Positions 8,109 to 16,464 of a stretch of 64,000 nucleotides of DNA are shown here, piece by piece. This stretch comes from Paeniglutamicibacter cryotolerans (GTDB lineage: Bacteria; Actinomycetota; Actinomycetes; Actinomycetales; Micrococcaceae): the NCBI RefSeq assembly GCF_014190875.1, contig NZ_JACHVS010000001.1, positions 1,798,001 to 1,862,000 of the forward strand, given 5' to 3'. A program made the translations under genes and the position numbers. A model generated the notes under the pieces. The model was not told where the DNA came from. It ran no database searches and saw nothing but the letters and a program-made list of their open reading frames with translations. The first letter of the stretch is position 1; each line of letters opens with the position of its first letter.

Positions 8109-9914
8109 TCAGTCGCCGATCCGCACGGCCGCCTCGCGTAGGTTCTGTTCCACCAGCGTGTAGGCGTCGCGGGCAACGGCCTTCCAGAGCCGCAGCGCCA
8201 ATTCCGGGCGCTGCTCCTCCAACTGCTCGATGGCCTGCGCACCGAGCAGTTTCAGCCGTACCGGGCCCCGCGCCGTGACCTGGGTGACCTGGTCGCCGCC
8301 GGACCCCAGGGCTATCTCCCCGAAGGTCATGCCCGGGCCGAGCATCGCGTGGCGGACCAGATGCCCGCCTTCGCTGGTGCTGGTGGTGACCTTGCCGGAG
8401 AGGATGAAATACACGCCGCCGAAATTCTCGCCGGTCTTGCGCAGGAAGATCCCGTCCTGCACCTGTAGCGGGACCATGAGTTCCTCGAGCACGGCGATGT
8501 CAGCCGTCGAAAGTGGGGCGAGGACGTCGAAATCGGGGATGTCCACCTCGGTGGCGCTCAGGTGCTCGCCGCCGTACCGGGCCAGCAGCTGCTCCTCGGC
8601 CCATTCGACCGCCTCGGTGCGGGTGGTGAAGAGCGGGTCCCCCTCGGCGCAGACGTGGGAGCTGGTCGCCCCGGCCTCGTCGATCAGCCCCAGCACGCGG
8701 CCCTCCTCTGCCAGCTGGTCGCGCAGCTCGCACATCATGGCCAGCGCCACGGCATCCGTCTCATCGACCCGGCGCACGTCCAGCAGCACCAGTTCCACCT
8801 CCGGATCCAGTTCGGTGATGGCACGGACCATCGATTCGGTGCCGGCGAAGAGCAGGTCTCCGGTCAGCTCCACGATCCGGGCCCGGTAGCCCTGCGCGTC
8901 CAGCAGCTCCTCCTCGGCCTGCGAATGGCGTACCGCCGAGGGGACGGCCCGCACGTCGTAGCTGCCGCGCACGGTCGAGCGTCCAATGCGTGCGGCGCGG
9001 ACGAAGTGCAGCCCCATGTCCCGGCTCATCCGTTCGCAGGCGGCCACCCCGCGCACCGAGGAACCGTGCGCATCCAGCGGCGGCGAATACACCGCCAGGC
9101 CCAGCTGGCCCGGCAGTACTGCGATGAGCCCGCCGCCGACACCGGACTTGGCTGGAAGGCCCACCGTGCTCATCCACGCGCCGGCATCGTCGTACATCCC
9201 GCAGGTGGTCATCACCGAAAGCACCCGTTGCACGGCGTCCAGGCCCATGGCCTGCACGCCGGTCACCGGGTGGCTGCCGGCGTTGGCCAGGGTCGCGGCC
9301 ATCATGGCCAGGTCGGGCGTGGTGACCATGACCGAGCAGGCCCTGAAATAGTCCTCGAGCGCCCGCGTCGGATCGGTTTCGATGATGCCGAAGGAACGCA
9401 GCAGGTAGGCCAGTGCGCGGTTTCGGTGCCCGGTCTGTGCCTCGGAATGGTAGATCTCCTCGCTGACCGCCAGCTGACGCCCGGCGCAGAGCGAGAAGCG
9501 TTCCAGAATGCGTTCGAAGCGGGTGGCTCCGGGGGCCTCGGGAATCAGCGAGACGGCGGCGATGGCCCCGGCGTTGATCATCGCGTTCGCCGGGCGGCCG
9601 GTGTCCCTTGCCAGCGAGATCTCGTTGAACGCGTCTCCGGAGGGTTCGACGTCGATCTTCTCGTCCACCGGCCCGGCGCCGAGGTCATCCAGTGCCAGCC
9701 CGTAACTGAAGGGCTTGGAGATGGACTGGATGGAGAACTCCGACTGCGTGTCGCCGACCTGGTAGACGTGCCCGTCCACTGTGGCCAGGGCTATGGCGAA
9801 TTCGTCGGGATTCACACCGGCCATCGCCGGGATGCCCTGGTAGGGGACGCCGCCACGCAGCCGGGACAGGTCGGCGTGGAGTTCGCGCAGGTAGCCTTCG
9901 ATGGGGGATCGCAT
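8109..9914 (-). CDS. glsA: glutaminase with C-terminal STAS and cyclic-nucleotide-binding domains
   Basis: Residues 1 to about 305 are a serine-dependent glutaminase (L-glutamine to L-glutamate plus ammonia), with the catalytic S64-x-x-K67 pair in SIQSISKPF and the conserved NAMINAGAI segment. About 335-430 look like a STAS domain (VELVLLDVRRVDETDAVAL). About 455-580 look like a cNMP-binding fold (FGGVYFILSGKV, PGMTFGEIALGSGG). Plain bacterial glutaminases have about 310 residues, so at 601 this is nearly twice the usual length. The added domains suggest allosteric or partner control. It is upstream of an APC permease in the same direction, and the two are probably co-transcribed. Confidence 0.93.
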   Translation of the reverse strand: MRSPIEGYLRELHADLSRLRGGVPYQGIPAMAGVNPDEFAIALATVDGHVYQVGDTQSEFSIQSISKPFSYGLALDDLGAGPVDEKIDVEPSGDAFNEISLARDTGRPANAMINAGAIAAVSLIPEAPGATRFERILERFSLCAGRQLAVSEEIYHSEAQTGHRNRALAYLLRSFGIIETDPTRALEDYFRACSVMVTTPDLAMMAATLANAGSHPVTGVQAMGLDAVQRVLSVMTTCGMYDDAGAWMSTVGLPAKSGVGGGLIAVLPGQLGLAVYSPPLDAHGSSVRGVAACERMSRDMGLHFVRAARIGRSTVRGSYDVRAVPSAVRHSQAEEELLDAQGYRARIVELTGDLLFAGTESMVRAITELDPEVELVLLDVRRVDETDAVALAMMCELRDQLAEEGRVLGLIDEAGATSSHVCAEGDPLFTTRTEAVEWAEEQLLARYGGEHLSATEVDIPDFDVLAPLSTADIAVLEELMVPLQVQDGIFLRKTGENFGGVYFILSGKVTTSTSEGGHLVRHAMLGPGMTFGEIALGSGGDQVTQVTARGPVRLKLLGAQAIEQLEEQRPELALRLWKAVARDAYTLVEQNLREAAVRIGD

Positions 9915-9967
9915 GTGCCCAGCATAGGCCTGCGCCCCGCGCCCCCGCGCGGTGGCGCCGGTCGGTG

Positions 9968-11572
9968 TTATTGCTGGCGGGAGGCCTCGGCCTGGCGCAG
10001 CAGGTAGCGCTGCAGCTTCCCGCTGGGGGTCTTGGGCAGATCCCGGACGAACTCGATGCGGCGCGGATAGGCGTGGGTCGCATAGCGGGTCTTGACCAGC
10101 TGCTGCAGTTCGGCGACCAGAGCGGCATCGCCGGTGATGCCGGCCGTGGGGACGACATAGGCGATCAGCACCTCGCCACGCAGCTCGTCGGGGACCCCGA
10201 TGACAGCGGATTCGCGGACCGAGGCGTGCTCGGCGAGCACCGATTCGATCTCGAACGGGCCAATCCGGTAGCCGGACATGATGATCACGTCGTCATCGCG
10301 CGAGGAGAAGAAGAAGTAGCCCTGCTCGTCGACCATTCCCGCGTCTCCGGTGTAATACCAGCGCCCGTCCGAGCTGAAGCGCTCGGCGGTGCGGACCGGG
10401 TCGCCCGTGTAGCCGGGGAACCACATCATCGAGGAGGCAGGAACGTCGAGGGCCACGCGACCGCGCTCGCCCGGGTCGGCTATCTCGTCGGAATCCAACT
10501 TCAGCACGGCGGCCGCGTAGCCGGGCATCGGCCCGCCCATGGAACCGGGGCGCAGCTCGGCGATCACGTCCGGTGCCCAGCCGTTGATGATGCACATGCC
10601 CATCTCGGTCTGCCCGTAGTGGTCGCGGACCGGGGTGCCCAGCACCTTGGCCGACCAGTCGATGGTGGTGGCATCCAACGGCTCGCCGGCGCTGGAGGCG
10701 CGCAGCAGCTTGAGCCCGGGGAGCCCCTCGGGGCGTTCTGCGCGCATGGAGCGCACGATGGTCGGCGCGGCGGCGAAGTTGGTGACGCCGAACTTCACCA
10801 GCACCTGCCAGCAGAGTTCGGCGCTGAAGCTGGTGGACAGCAGCAGGTTGCGCCGGCCGGCATAGAGCGGGGCGAGGATGCCGTAGTACAGCCCGTAGGC
10901 CCAGCCCGGGTCCGCGACGTTCCAGAAGACATCGTCCTCGCGCACGTCCAGCCCGTAGTGGAAGTAGGCGTCGAAGGCCTCCAGTGCGCGGACCGGGACC
11001 GGGACGCCCTTGGGGGTGCCGGTGGTGCCGGAGGTGAAGATCTCCACTATCGGGTCATCGAGCCGGCGCACCGCCGCCTCGAAGCCGGTGGGCTGTTCGG
11101 CAAGCATCAGTGCCAGCGGGCCCTCGGGGCCATCGGCCTCCAACACGCTCAGGTTCAGCTCGCGGGAGAGTTCATCGGTGGCGAGCTTGGGCAGTTGCGC
11201 GCTGTCGGCAACCACGACGCGGGCTCCGGCGCCTTCGAGGCGGACCCTGATGGCCGGGGTGGCGAAGGCGGTGAAGAGCGGGACATGGACGGCGCCTAGG
11301 CGCCAGATGCCCAGGAGCATCGAGATAAGTTCGGAGCTCTTGCCCATGAGCGTGGCGACGCGGTCGCCTGGCTGCACGCCGAAGGATGCCAGCAGAGCGG
11401 CGGCGCGTTCGGAGTCCTCGCGCAGCTGCGCAAAGGAAAGGTCGGCGTGATCCAGCTGTTCGTCGATGACTGTGAACGCGGTGTCGGCAGCCGGGTGCCT
11501 GTCGCAGAGCAGTTCCGCGACTACCACCTCGTGGGGGAGTCGGGATTGTACGGAGAGTGGGGAAACCGGCAT
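9968..11572 (-). CDS. AMP-dependent acyl-CoA synthetase (acetyl/medium-chain type)
   Basis: A 534-residue ANL-superfamily enzyme that activates a carboxylate to its CoA thioester through an acyl-adenylate. Visible motifs are the P-loop FTSGTTGTPKG near residue 180, the YGQTEMGM motif, YTGDAG, and the C-terminal catalytic lysine motif TPSGKLQRY near 520. Length and motif spelling resemble AcsA/medium-chain synthetases more than AcsA1-type acetyl-CoA synthetases of about 650 residues. The acid used cannot be read from sequence. It ends 53 bp before the glutaminase gene on the same strand. Confidence 0.9.
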   Translation of the reverse strand: MPVSPLSVQSRLPHEVVVAELLCDRHPAADTAFTVIDEQLDHADLSFAQLREDSERAAALLASFGVQPGDRVATLMGKSSELISMLLGIWRLGAVHVPLFTAFATPAIRVRLEGAGARVVVADSAQLPKLATDELSRELNLSVLEADGPEGPLALMLAEQPTGFEAAVRRLDDPIVEIFTSGTTGTPKGVPVPVRALEAFDAYFHYGLDVREDDVFWNVADPGWAYGLYYGILAPLYAGRRNLLLSTSFSAELCWQVLVKFGVTNFAAAPTIVRSMRAERPEGLPGLKLLRASSAGEPLDATTIDWSAKVLGTPVRDHYGQTEMGMCIINGWAPDVIAELRPGSMGGPMPGYAAAVLKLDSDEIADPGERGRVALDVPASSMMWFPGYTGDPVRTAERFSSDGRWYYTGDAGMVDEQGYFFFSSRDDDVIIMSGYRIGPFEIESVLAEHASVRESAVIGVPDELRGEVLIAYVVPTAGITGDAALVAELQQLVKTRYATHAYPRRIEFVRDLPKTPSGKLQRYLLRQAEASRQQ

Positions 11573-11613
11573 GTCATCACCTTGGTTAGAGACTCTGTGT
11601 GTGTGGGTGTTCG

Positions 11614-11669
11614 GACGGGCGCCGGCACCGTTCCCCTGAAGCTATCAGGGCCGGTGCCGGCCGCCCGTC
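11614..11669 (-). terminator. probable terminator hairpin after the small membrane protein gene
   Basis: GACGGGCGCCGGCACC at 11614-11629 pairs with 11653-11669, with one bulged C. It separates the 11704-12006 gene from the acyl-CoA synthetase gene downstream. No long T-run follows. Confidence 0.45.
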
Positions 11670-11703
11670 ACCATGAAGCGCTGACGAAACGAAGGCCAGC
11701 TGC

Positions 11704-12006
11704 CTATTTGCCGCGGCGCCCGAACAGCAGCGAAGCGATGACGGTGCCCGCGGTGACGGTGTAGACGGCGGGCCAGGCGCCCAGCTTCTTCGCCAGCGGG
11801 TGCGAAAGCCCGAACGCTGCCAGATAGGTCCCGGTCAGGGCAACGGCCCGTGGCGTGCCGGCGTTGCGCTTCCACAGGGCGAAGGCGCCCGCTCCCGCGG
11901 CGGCCAGGACGGCTCCTCCGAGCTGGCGGTTCTTGGTGGCCCGGGCGGTCTGGAACCCGCCGATCAGGCCGGCGCCCGAGAGCAGGGACGGCAATAGCGA
12001 ACTCAT
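11704..12006 (-). CDS. small membrane protein of unknown function
   Basis: A 100-residue protein starting at ATG 12006 with AGGAG upstream. It shows two to three hydrophobic segments (GGAVLAAAGAGAFALW, AVALTGTYLAAFGLSH, VYTVTAGTVIASLLFG) and a basic tail (GRRGK). I do not recognise a named family. The same frame is open upstream into the DUF305/DUF3105 remnant, but the binding site and the change in composition mark 12006 as the real start. Confidence 0.7.
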   Translation of the reverse strand: MSSLLPSLLSGAGLIGGFQTARATKNRQLGGAVLAAAGAGAFALWKRNAGTPRAVALTGTYLAAFGLSHPLAKKLGAWPAVYTVTAGTVIASLLFGRRGK

Positions 12007-12085
12007 GTACGACTCCTGATGTGGGTAACTGTTTTCCCTCAGCGTAGTCCCGCCAGCTGTCGGGAGGCTGTGCAAGCGATGATTG

Positions 12086-12690
12086 CTACGCTGGAATTTC
12101 CAGGCCGCCGGTGCAGGCCGCATCGGGCTCGGGGGTCTGGGAGCCGAGCCGGTATTTCTTGATGAACACGTCGATCCGCGGTCATCGACGGTGTCTGCAG
12201 ACAGCTGGGCACCCCAGGCGCTGAGCACTATGGGGGAGGCCATGGTGTGGATTTGCCCCGGTGGGGTTTTGTGCCCGGCAGGCGAAGTGGTGCCATCAAG
12301 CGTCCGGGCGGACATCCAAGCCATCCCAGGCTGCGAGGAGGCCTGGGGGAGCCACCAGATGTTCAGCCAGGTGAACGTCTGCCCCGCTTGCTGTTGTTGG
12401 GTCAGGGCGATGTCATAGGCGAAGGTGCGTACCGCCTCGTTGGTCGAGCAGCCGCGGATGATCATCGACAGCTCGACAGCTCGACAGCTCGACAGCTCGA
12501 CTGCCTGGTGGCTGGGTTGCATCTCGCGGGCAAAGCCTGCCTCGACCGATGCGTTGGCCGGGTAGCCGGTGTTCGGGCTCATCGTGCCGAGAATCCATCC
12601 ACCGAAGCCGATGGCCAGGACGAAGGCGGCAACGGCCAGGATCAGGGCACAGGAAACGGGGCGCCGTGACGGCGCAGAAGAGGTGGACAT
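12086..12690 (-). pseudogene. DUF305 N-terminal part joined out of frame to a DUF3105 C-terminus
   Basis: From ATG 12690 (AAAGGA upstream) the frame gives a membrane anchor (ALILAVAAFVLAIGFGGWI) and a DUF305 core: GFAREMQPSHQAVELS, then AVELSMIIRGCSTNEAVRTF, DIALTQQQQAGQTF and SSQPGMAWM. It then runs into MASPIVLSAWGAQLSADTVDD, which is DUF3105-like. One base appears to be missing near 12176-12182. The next frame restores IDVFIKKYRLGSQTPEP, DAACTGGLEIPA and a stop at 12086. DUF305 and DUF3105 genes are commonly neighbours in actinobacteria, so a deletion fusing the two genes is likely. A tandem repeat also disturbs the DUF305 helix. Confidence 0.7.
12465..12504. repeat. 8-bp tandem repeat (TCGACAGC x4 plus one variant) in the DUF305 segment
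   Basis: Four exact copies of TCGACAGC at 12465-12496 are followed by TCGACTGC at 12497-12504. Removing three units (24 bp) restores the expected DUF305 reading QAVELSMII. As it stands, eight extra residues (SCRAVELS) are inserted. An 8-bp unit shifts the frame unless copy number changes by three. Confidence 0.9.
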
Positions 12691-12700
12691 CGGGGGTCCT

Positions 12701-12976
12701 TTATATGGTGATCAACCGGCGTGCCCGCCCCCTGCTGGAGGGGGGGGGCAGTGGACGGCGGTGGGGCAGGTCGCGGTGAGCTGCCCGGTCGGCCGGGGCA
12801 AGGCACTGCGGGGAAGGTGGAGCATTGTCCGGGCAATGCCGGACCCCGGAGTCGGCAACCACTGTGCCCATCGTTTCCGTGGCGGCGTCCTGAGTTCCGG
12901 AGGATGGGGAAACCGGCGCCGGGTTGGCATCCAACGCGAGGAACACGAAGGAGAACCGAGCGGCGAACGATGCCAT
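12701..12976 (-). CDS. possible small exported protein, perhaps degraded
   Basis: A 91-residue frame starts at ATG 12976 with an excellent AAGGAG site and opens with a short hydrophobic stretch (FSFVFLAL). The rest is Pro/Arg-rich and does not look like a folded protein. A one-base shift after FLAL would read VGCQPGAG, a lipobox-like cysteine, so this may be a frameshifted lipoprotein gene. It lies directly upstream of the DUF305 remnant on the same strand. I do not recognise the product. Nothing else is seen between 12977 and 13232. Confidence 0.3.
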   Translation of the reverse strand: MASFAARFSFVFLALDANPAPVSPSSGTQDAATETMGTVVADSGVRHCPDNAPPSPQCLAPADRAAHRDLPHRRPLPPPSSRGRARRLITI

Positions 12977-13232
12977 GGATCTCCTTCCCCGGACCGTGCC
13001 CGGCCATAAATAACAGTTGAGTCGGCGAGCGTAAAGTTCGAATGTGGGAGAAGCCCGGGAATCGCGATCCGTGTCGCACCACGCGCGCAGCGGAAATCGG
13101 CCCGCGTTGCATCAAGTGACGCGACGTTGCCGGTTAGGGCCGGGAGCCTGCGGGTGCCGCCCCGGACTCCTGGTCCCGTCCCCGCCCTGGCGCGTTTGCC
13201 GAGTTCACGCCCGTGGCCCATAGGCTGAACAC

Positions 13233-13964
13233 ATGGAATTTCTTGCACGGTGGTGGGACGCGGTCCTGGCCGGATTCGGACGTGGCGAATCGCTGCAGGC
13301 GCCCCTGCCGGTGCTGCTGGGCCTCCTTGCCGTGGCCGCGGTGGTTTCGGTGCCGCGGGCCAGCTGGCGCTGGTTCGGGCTCTACGTGACGTTCGTGCAC
13401 GAACTCGGGCACGCATTTGCCGCGCTCATGACCGGACGAATGGTCCATGGGCTGAAGATCGGGCTCGACCATTCGGGCGAGCTGGTCTCCAGCGGTCGCG
13501 GCCGTTTCGGCGCCGCCTGGTCCGGGTTCTGGGGCTACCCCGCGCCGGCCGTGGTGGGCGCGGCGCTGATCTGGGCGGCAGGGGCAGGATATTCCGGGGC
13601 CGCGCTATCCATTGGAGCGCTGTTGCTGCTCGCCTCGCTGATCTTCATCCGCAATTGGGCCGGGATCCTGGTCTCGCTGTGCTGCGCGCTAATAGCCCAG
13701 TTGCTGGTTCTCTTTGCCGCGCCAACGGTGGTCGCCTGGGTCATCCTGTGTCTGGGCATCGGCCTGCTCGTGGGCTCGGTGCGCGACTGGTTCAAGGTCG
13801 CCGCCGTCCATGTGCGGCACCGAAACCGGATCGCTTCATCGGATGCGTACCTGCTTGCGCGCCGCACCGGGGGACCGGCGTGGCTGTGGCTGAGCGGATT
13901 CGCCGTGGTCATCCTCGCCGCGGTGTCCTTCTCCGTGTACCAGTTCAGCTTCCTGCTCGCCTGA
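13233..13964 (+). CDS. M50-family membrane metallopeptidase-like protein
   Basis: A 243-residue membrane protein with the zinc-binding HELGH motif at residues 56-60, inside or next to a transmembrane segment as in site-2-protease relatives (M50B-like). Six or so hydrophobic segments follow. The usual second metal ligand motif (NxxPxxxLDG) is not evident, so proteolytic activity is uncertain; some relatives are thought to be non-classical. It is 26 bp from the next gene, a LysR regulator on the same strand. The substrate is unknown. Confidence 0.8.
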   Translation: MEFLARWWDAVLAGFGRGESLQAPLPVLLGLLAVAAVVSVPRASWRWFGLYVTFVHELGHAFAALMTGRMVHGLKIGLDHSGELVSSGRGRFGAAWSGFWGYPAPAVVGAALIWAAGAGYSGAALSIGALLLLASLIFIRNWAGILVSLCCALIAQLLVLFAAPTVVAWVILCLGIGLLVGSVRDWFKVAAVHVRHRNRIASSDAYLLARRTGGPAWLWLSGFAVVILAAVSFSVYQFSFLLA

Positions 13965-13990
13965 GCCCGGGGATCCCCTACGCTGGAACG

Positions 13991-14914
13991 GTGGTCAATT
14001 ACACGTTCAGGCAGTTGCAGTATTTCGTTGCCGTCGCCGACAAGGGCTCGCTCTCCGGGGCAGCCACCGCCTGCCATATCTCGCAGGCGGCCATGTCCCA
14101 GGCGATCGGCGAGCTCGAGCGCATCGTCGGTTCCCAGCTACTGGTGCGGCTCCGGGCGCGCGGCGTGGTGCTCACCGCCGTTGGTACCCAGTTCCTGCTC
14201 GATGCCCGGGAACTGATGCGCCATGCGGAAGAGGTTCAGAACCGGATCGGCGAACGCAACGCCACGTTATCCGGGCCGCTGGTGATCGGCTGCTACTCGG
14301 GATTGTCGGCCTTCTGGATGCCGGTGATCTGCGAGCAGTTCTCCAAGCCCAACCCGGGACTCGACGTGCGCATCATCGAAGGTGACGGCACCGAACTGCA
14401 GGAACGCATGCTTGAGGGCTATTTGGATGCGGTGCTCACCCATACCCGGCATGTGCTGCCACAGGTCCAATCGACAACCATCATGGCGGGACGACCCTAT
14501 GTGCTGCTGCCAGCGGGCCATGTGCTGGCCCGCAGCGGTCGCGTGAAACTGGCGGACCTGGCTGATGAGGACTTCGTTTCACTGGACATCCCCTCGGTGC
14601 GGGACAACCAGATGGTGAACCTGCGCATGTCCGGGCTGGACCCGAAGATCGCCTGGAGCTCCTCGAACCTGGAGACGGTGCGTGGCATGGTTGCCCGGGG
14701 CCTGGGCTATACGGTGCTGGTCCAGCGCCCGCCGGTTAACCTGAGCTACGACGGGCTTCCGCTGGCCATCGTGGAAATCGACGGACCGGTGGGAAACAGC
14801 GACATCTGCGTGGCCCACACCGCCTCGGTCAGGCCGAGCCTGCGGCTGCGGGCGTTCATCGCCTTCTGTGAGCGGATCGGGGTCGAACGCGAGGTTCATG
14901 CAGCCAGCCGGTGA
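13991..14914 (+). CDS. LysR-family transcriptional regulator
   Basis: A 307-residue LysR regulator starting at GTG 13991. The N-terminal winged HTH reads FRQLQYFVAVADKGSLSGAA, then SQAAMSQAIGELE. The substrate-binding fold begins about residue 90 (LSGPLVIGCYSGL). A much longer frame opens upstream at 13250, but it overlaps the M50 gene in another frame and is spurious. It closely resembles the LysR at 32706 in domain layout. Possible targets are unknown, since the next gene was destroyed by an ISL3 insertion. Confidence 0.9.
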   Translation: MVNYTFRQLQYFVAVADKGSLSGAATACHISQAAMSQAIGELERIVGSQLLVRLRARGVVLTAVGTQFLLDARELMRHAEEVQNRIGERNATLSGPLVIGCYSGLSAFWMPVICEQFSKPNPGLDVRIIEGDGTELQERMLEGYLDAVLTHTRHVLPQVQSTTIMAGRPYVLLPAGHVLARSGRVKLADLADEDFVSLDIPSVRDNQMVNLRMSGLDPKIAWSSSNLETVRGMVARGLGYTVLVQRPPVNLSYDGLPLAIVEIDGPVGNSDICVAHTASVRPSLRLRAFIAFCERIGVEREVHAASR

Positions 14915-15082
14915 TGGCGTAGTCCCCAGCCGTCGAATCGTCACAGCCGGTTACTGGCTTTCAAACAGCCTCGGCATATCAGCGACGAGCATCGTTGATA
15001 GTGAACCGGTGATGTGTGCCGGGCCCATGCATGGCAGCGCTCCGGGCGGCCATTGAAAGGAATGCTCATGGCAAAGAAAAAG

Positions 15083-16464
15083 GGCTCTCCTGACGTAAAT
15101 GTGGGTGGTGTCATTTCTGGTATGGGAGCCGGGTGGTGACCGGTCCGCAGGCGAGCATGATCAGTGCCAGCGTGGCCTCCGGTGAATGGAACCCGTAGGA
15201 GCGTCTGGTCATGGTTCTGATCTTGTTGTTCAGGCCCTCATGCTTGCCATTGCTGATTCCTCGCGTCACCGCCTGGTAAATGCCTTCCATATGTCCGCGC
15301 AAGGTCGCTGCGGCCTTCCTGAACGGAGCCAGGGCGCTGGTGGTCGCGGCGTCGCACCAGGCGCTGATCATGCCCATGACGTCTTGGGTTTCAAGGTCCC
15401 CGGCGAAGACCTCCCGCAAGGACTCCTTGAGCAGGTATGCCTCCCAAAGTTCCCCTCCGTCCTGCTCCATTTGCTTCAGGGTCGCGCCCTGCTTTTCGGT
15501 GAGGTCCCCGGGATTTTTCAGCAGGGCCCAGCGGTTGCCCTTGTATTTTTTGGCGAAGGCCTTATCCGGTAGTTCACGGGCCTTTTGCCAGAAGGCACGA
15601 CGGACGGCTTCCAGGGCGTTGGTGGCCAGCTGGACGCAGTGGAACGGATCGATGCAGATGGCGGCCTGCGGCGCATTCTTCTTCACGGATTTGATGAATG
15701 CCGCTCCCATGTCCATGCTGACCGCCTTGATGTCTTGGGTGTTTTCGGGGCCGATTTCCGTGAAGAACTGATCCAGGGTGGCGGCGTTCTTCCCGGCTGC
15801 TCCCCAAAGGATGGTGGAGGTTTCGTGGTCCGAAACCAGGGTGAGGTAGTTGTGGTGCTTTTTCCAGGAGATCTCGTCCACGCCCAGGTGCACCAGATTC
15901 TCAAAGCGTGTGTCGTCGAGTTGTTCCTCCACGACGCGTTCACAGATGGCTCCGACGGTGCGCCAGGCGATCCTGGTGAAGGCGGAAACGCTGGTCTTGT
16001 CCGCCCGGGTGACCAGCCAGGCGACGAGGTCCTCGAAGTCTCGGGTGAACCTCGCATTGGAGCGGGCGAAAGGCACGGCCTGGACCACGACTCCGTGTTC
16101 GGGGCAACGCAGCCGCCGGCGCAGCATTTTCAGGACCAGGGGGCTGCCGCCCAGATCCAGGTGCCTCCACCTGGATTCGGCCCACCGGGTGTCGTATCCG
16201 ACCGTGGTGGCAAAGGGGCAGTGCGGGCAGGAGAGCTTCTTCCGGGCGGTGAGTTTCACCGTGGCGATGACCGCGCCATGACCATCGAATTCGACGTTGG
16301 TGATACTGGTGCCGCTGAATTTGAGGGCGCGATTGAGTAGAGTGGTAGCTCGCATGGGTAACTCCGGTTAAGTCTGATAGTTGAGGAACTTACAAACTTA
16401 CCGGGTTGCCCATGCTTTCTCGTTTACCACGTTTTCCCTGACCCACATTTACGTCAGGAGAGCC
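15083..16464 (-). mobile_element. complete ISL3-family insertion sequence
   Basis: 1382 bp bounded by perfect 24-bp inverted repeats (15083-15106 starting GGCTCTCCTGACGTAAATGT; 16441-16464). Both sides carry the 8-bp direct repeat AGAAAAAG (15075-15082 and 16465-16472), the length typical of ISL3 insertions. The element carries one transposase gene on the minus strand. Perfect ends and duplication point to recent movement. Confidence 0.97.
15111..16355 (-). CDS. ISL3-family transposase
   Basis: A full-length 414-residue transposase. The N-terminal zinc-finger region has SCPHC near residue 42 and RCPEHG near 84. An HTH region follows, then the DDE domain with HLGVDEISWKKHH, AVSMDMGAAFIKSV and the C-terminal HEGLNNKIRTMTRRSYGF block characteristic of ISL3. 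It fills the element almost completely, its stop lying 5 bp inside the left inverted repeat. No frameshift is seen, so it is probably active. Confidence 0.97.
   Translation of the reverse strand: MRATTLLNRALKFSGTSITNVEFDGHGAVIATVKLTARKKLSCPHCPFATTVGYDTRWAESRWRHLDLGGSPLVLKMLRRRLRCPEHGVVVQAVPFARSNARFTRDFEDLVAWLVTRADKTSVSAFTRIAWRTVGAICERVVEEQLDDTRFENLVHLGVDEISWKKHHNYLTLVSDHETSTILWGAAGKNAATLDQFFTEIGPENTQDIKAVSMDMGAAFIKSVKKNAPQAAICIDPFHCVQLATNALEAVRRAFWQKARELPDKAFAKKYKGNRWALLKNPGDLTEKQGATLKQMEQDGGELWEAYLLKESLREVFAGDLETQDVMGMISAWCDAATTSALAPFRKAAATLRGHMEGIYQAVTRGISNGKHEGLNNKIRTMTRRSYGFHSPEATLALIMLACGPVTTRLPYQK

Noticed and set aside
8562-11299. Long plus-strand frames of 481 and 444 residues (8562-10007 and 9965-11299)
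   Set aside because: They are antisense to the glutaminase and acyl-CoA synthetase genes, with low-complexity Gly/His/Gln-rich translations.
13250-13990. N-terminal extension of the LysR frame
   Set aside because: It overlaps the M50 peptidase gene in another frame; the HTH of LysR begins a few residues after GTG 13991.
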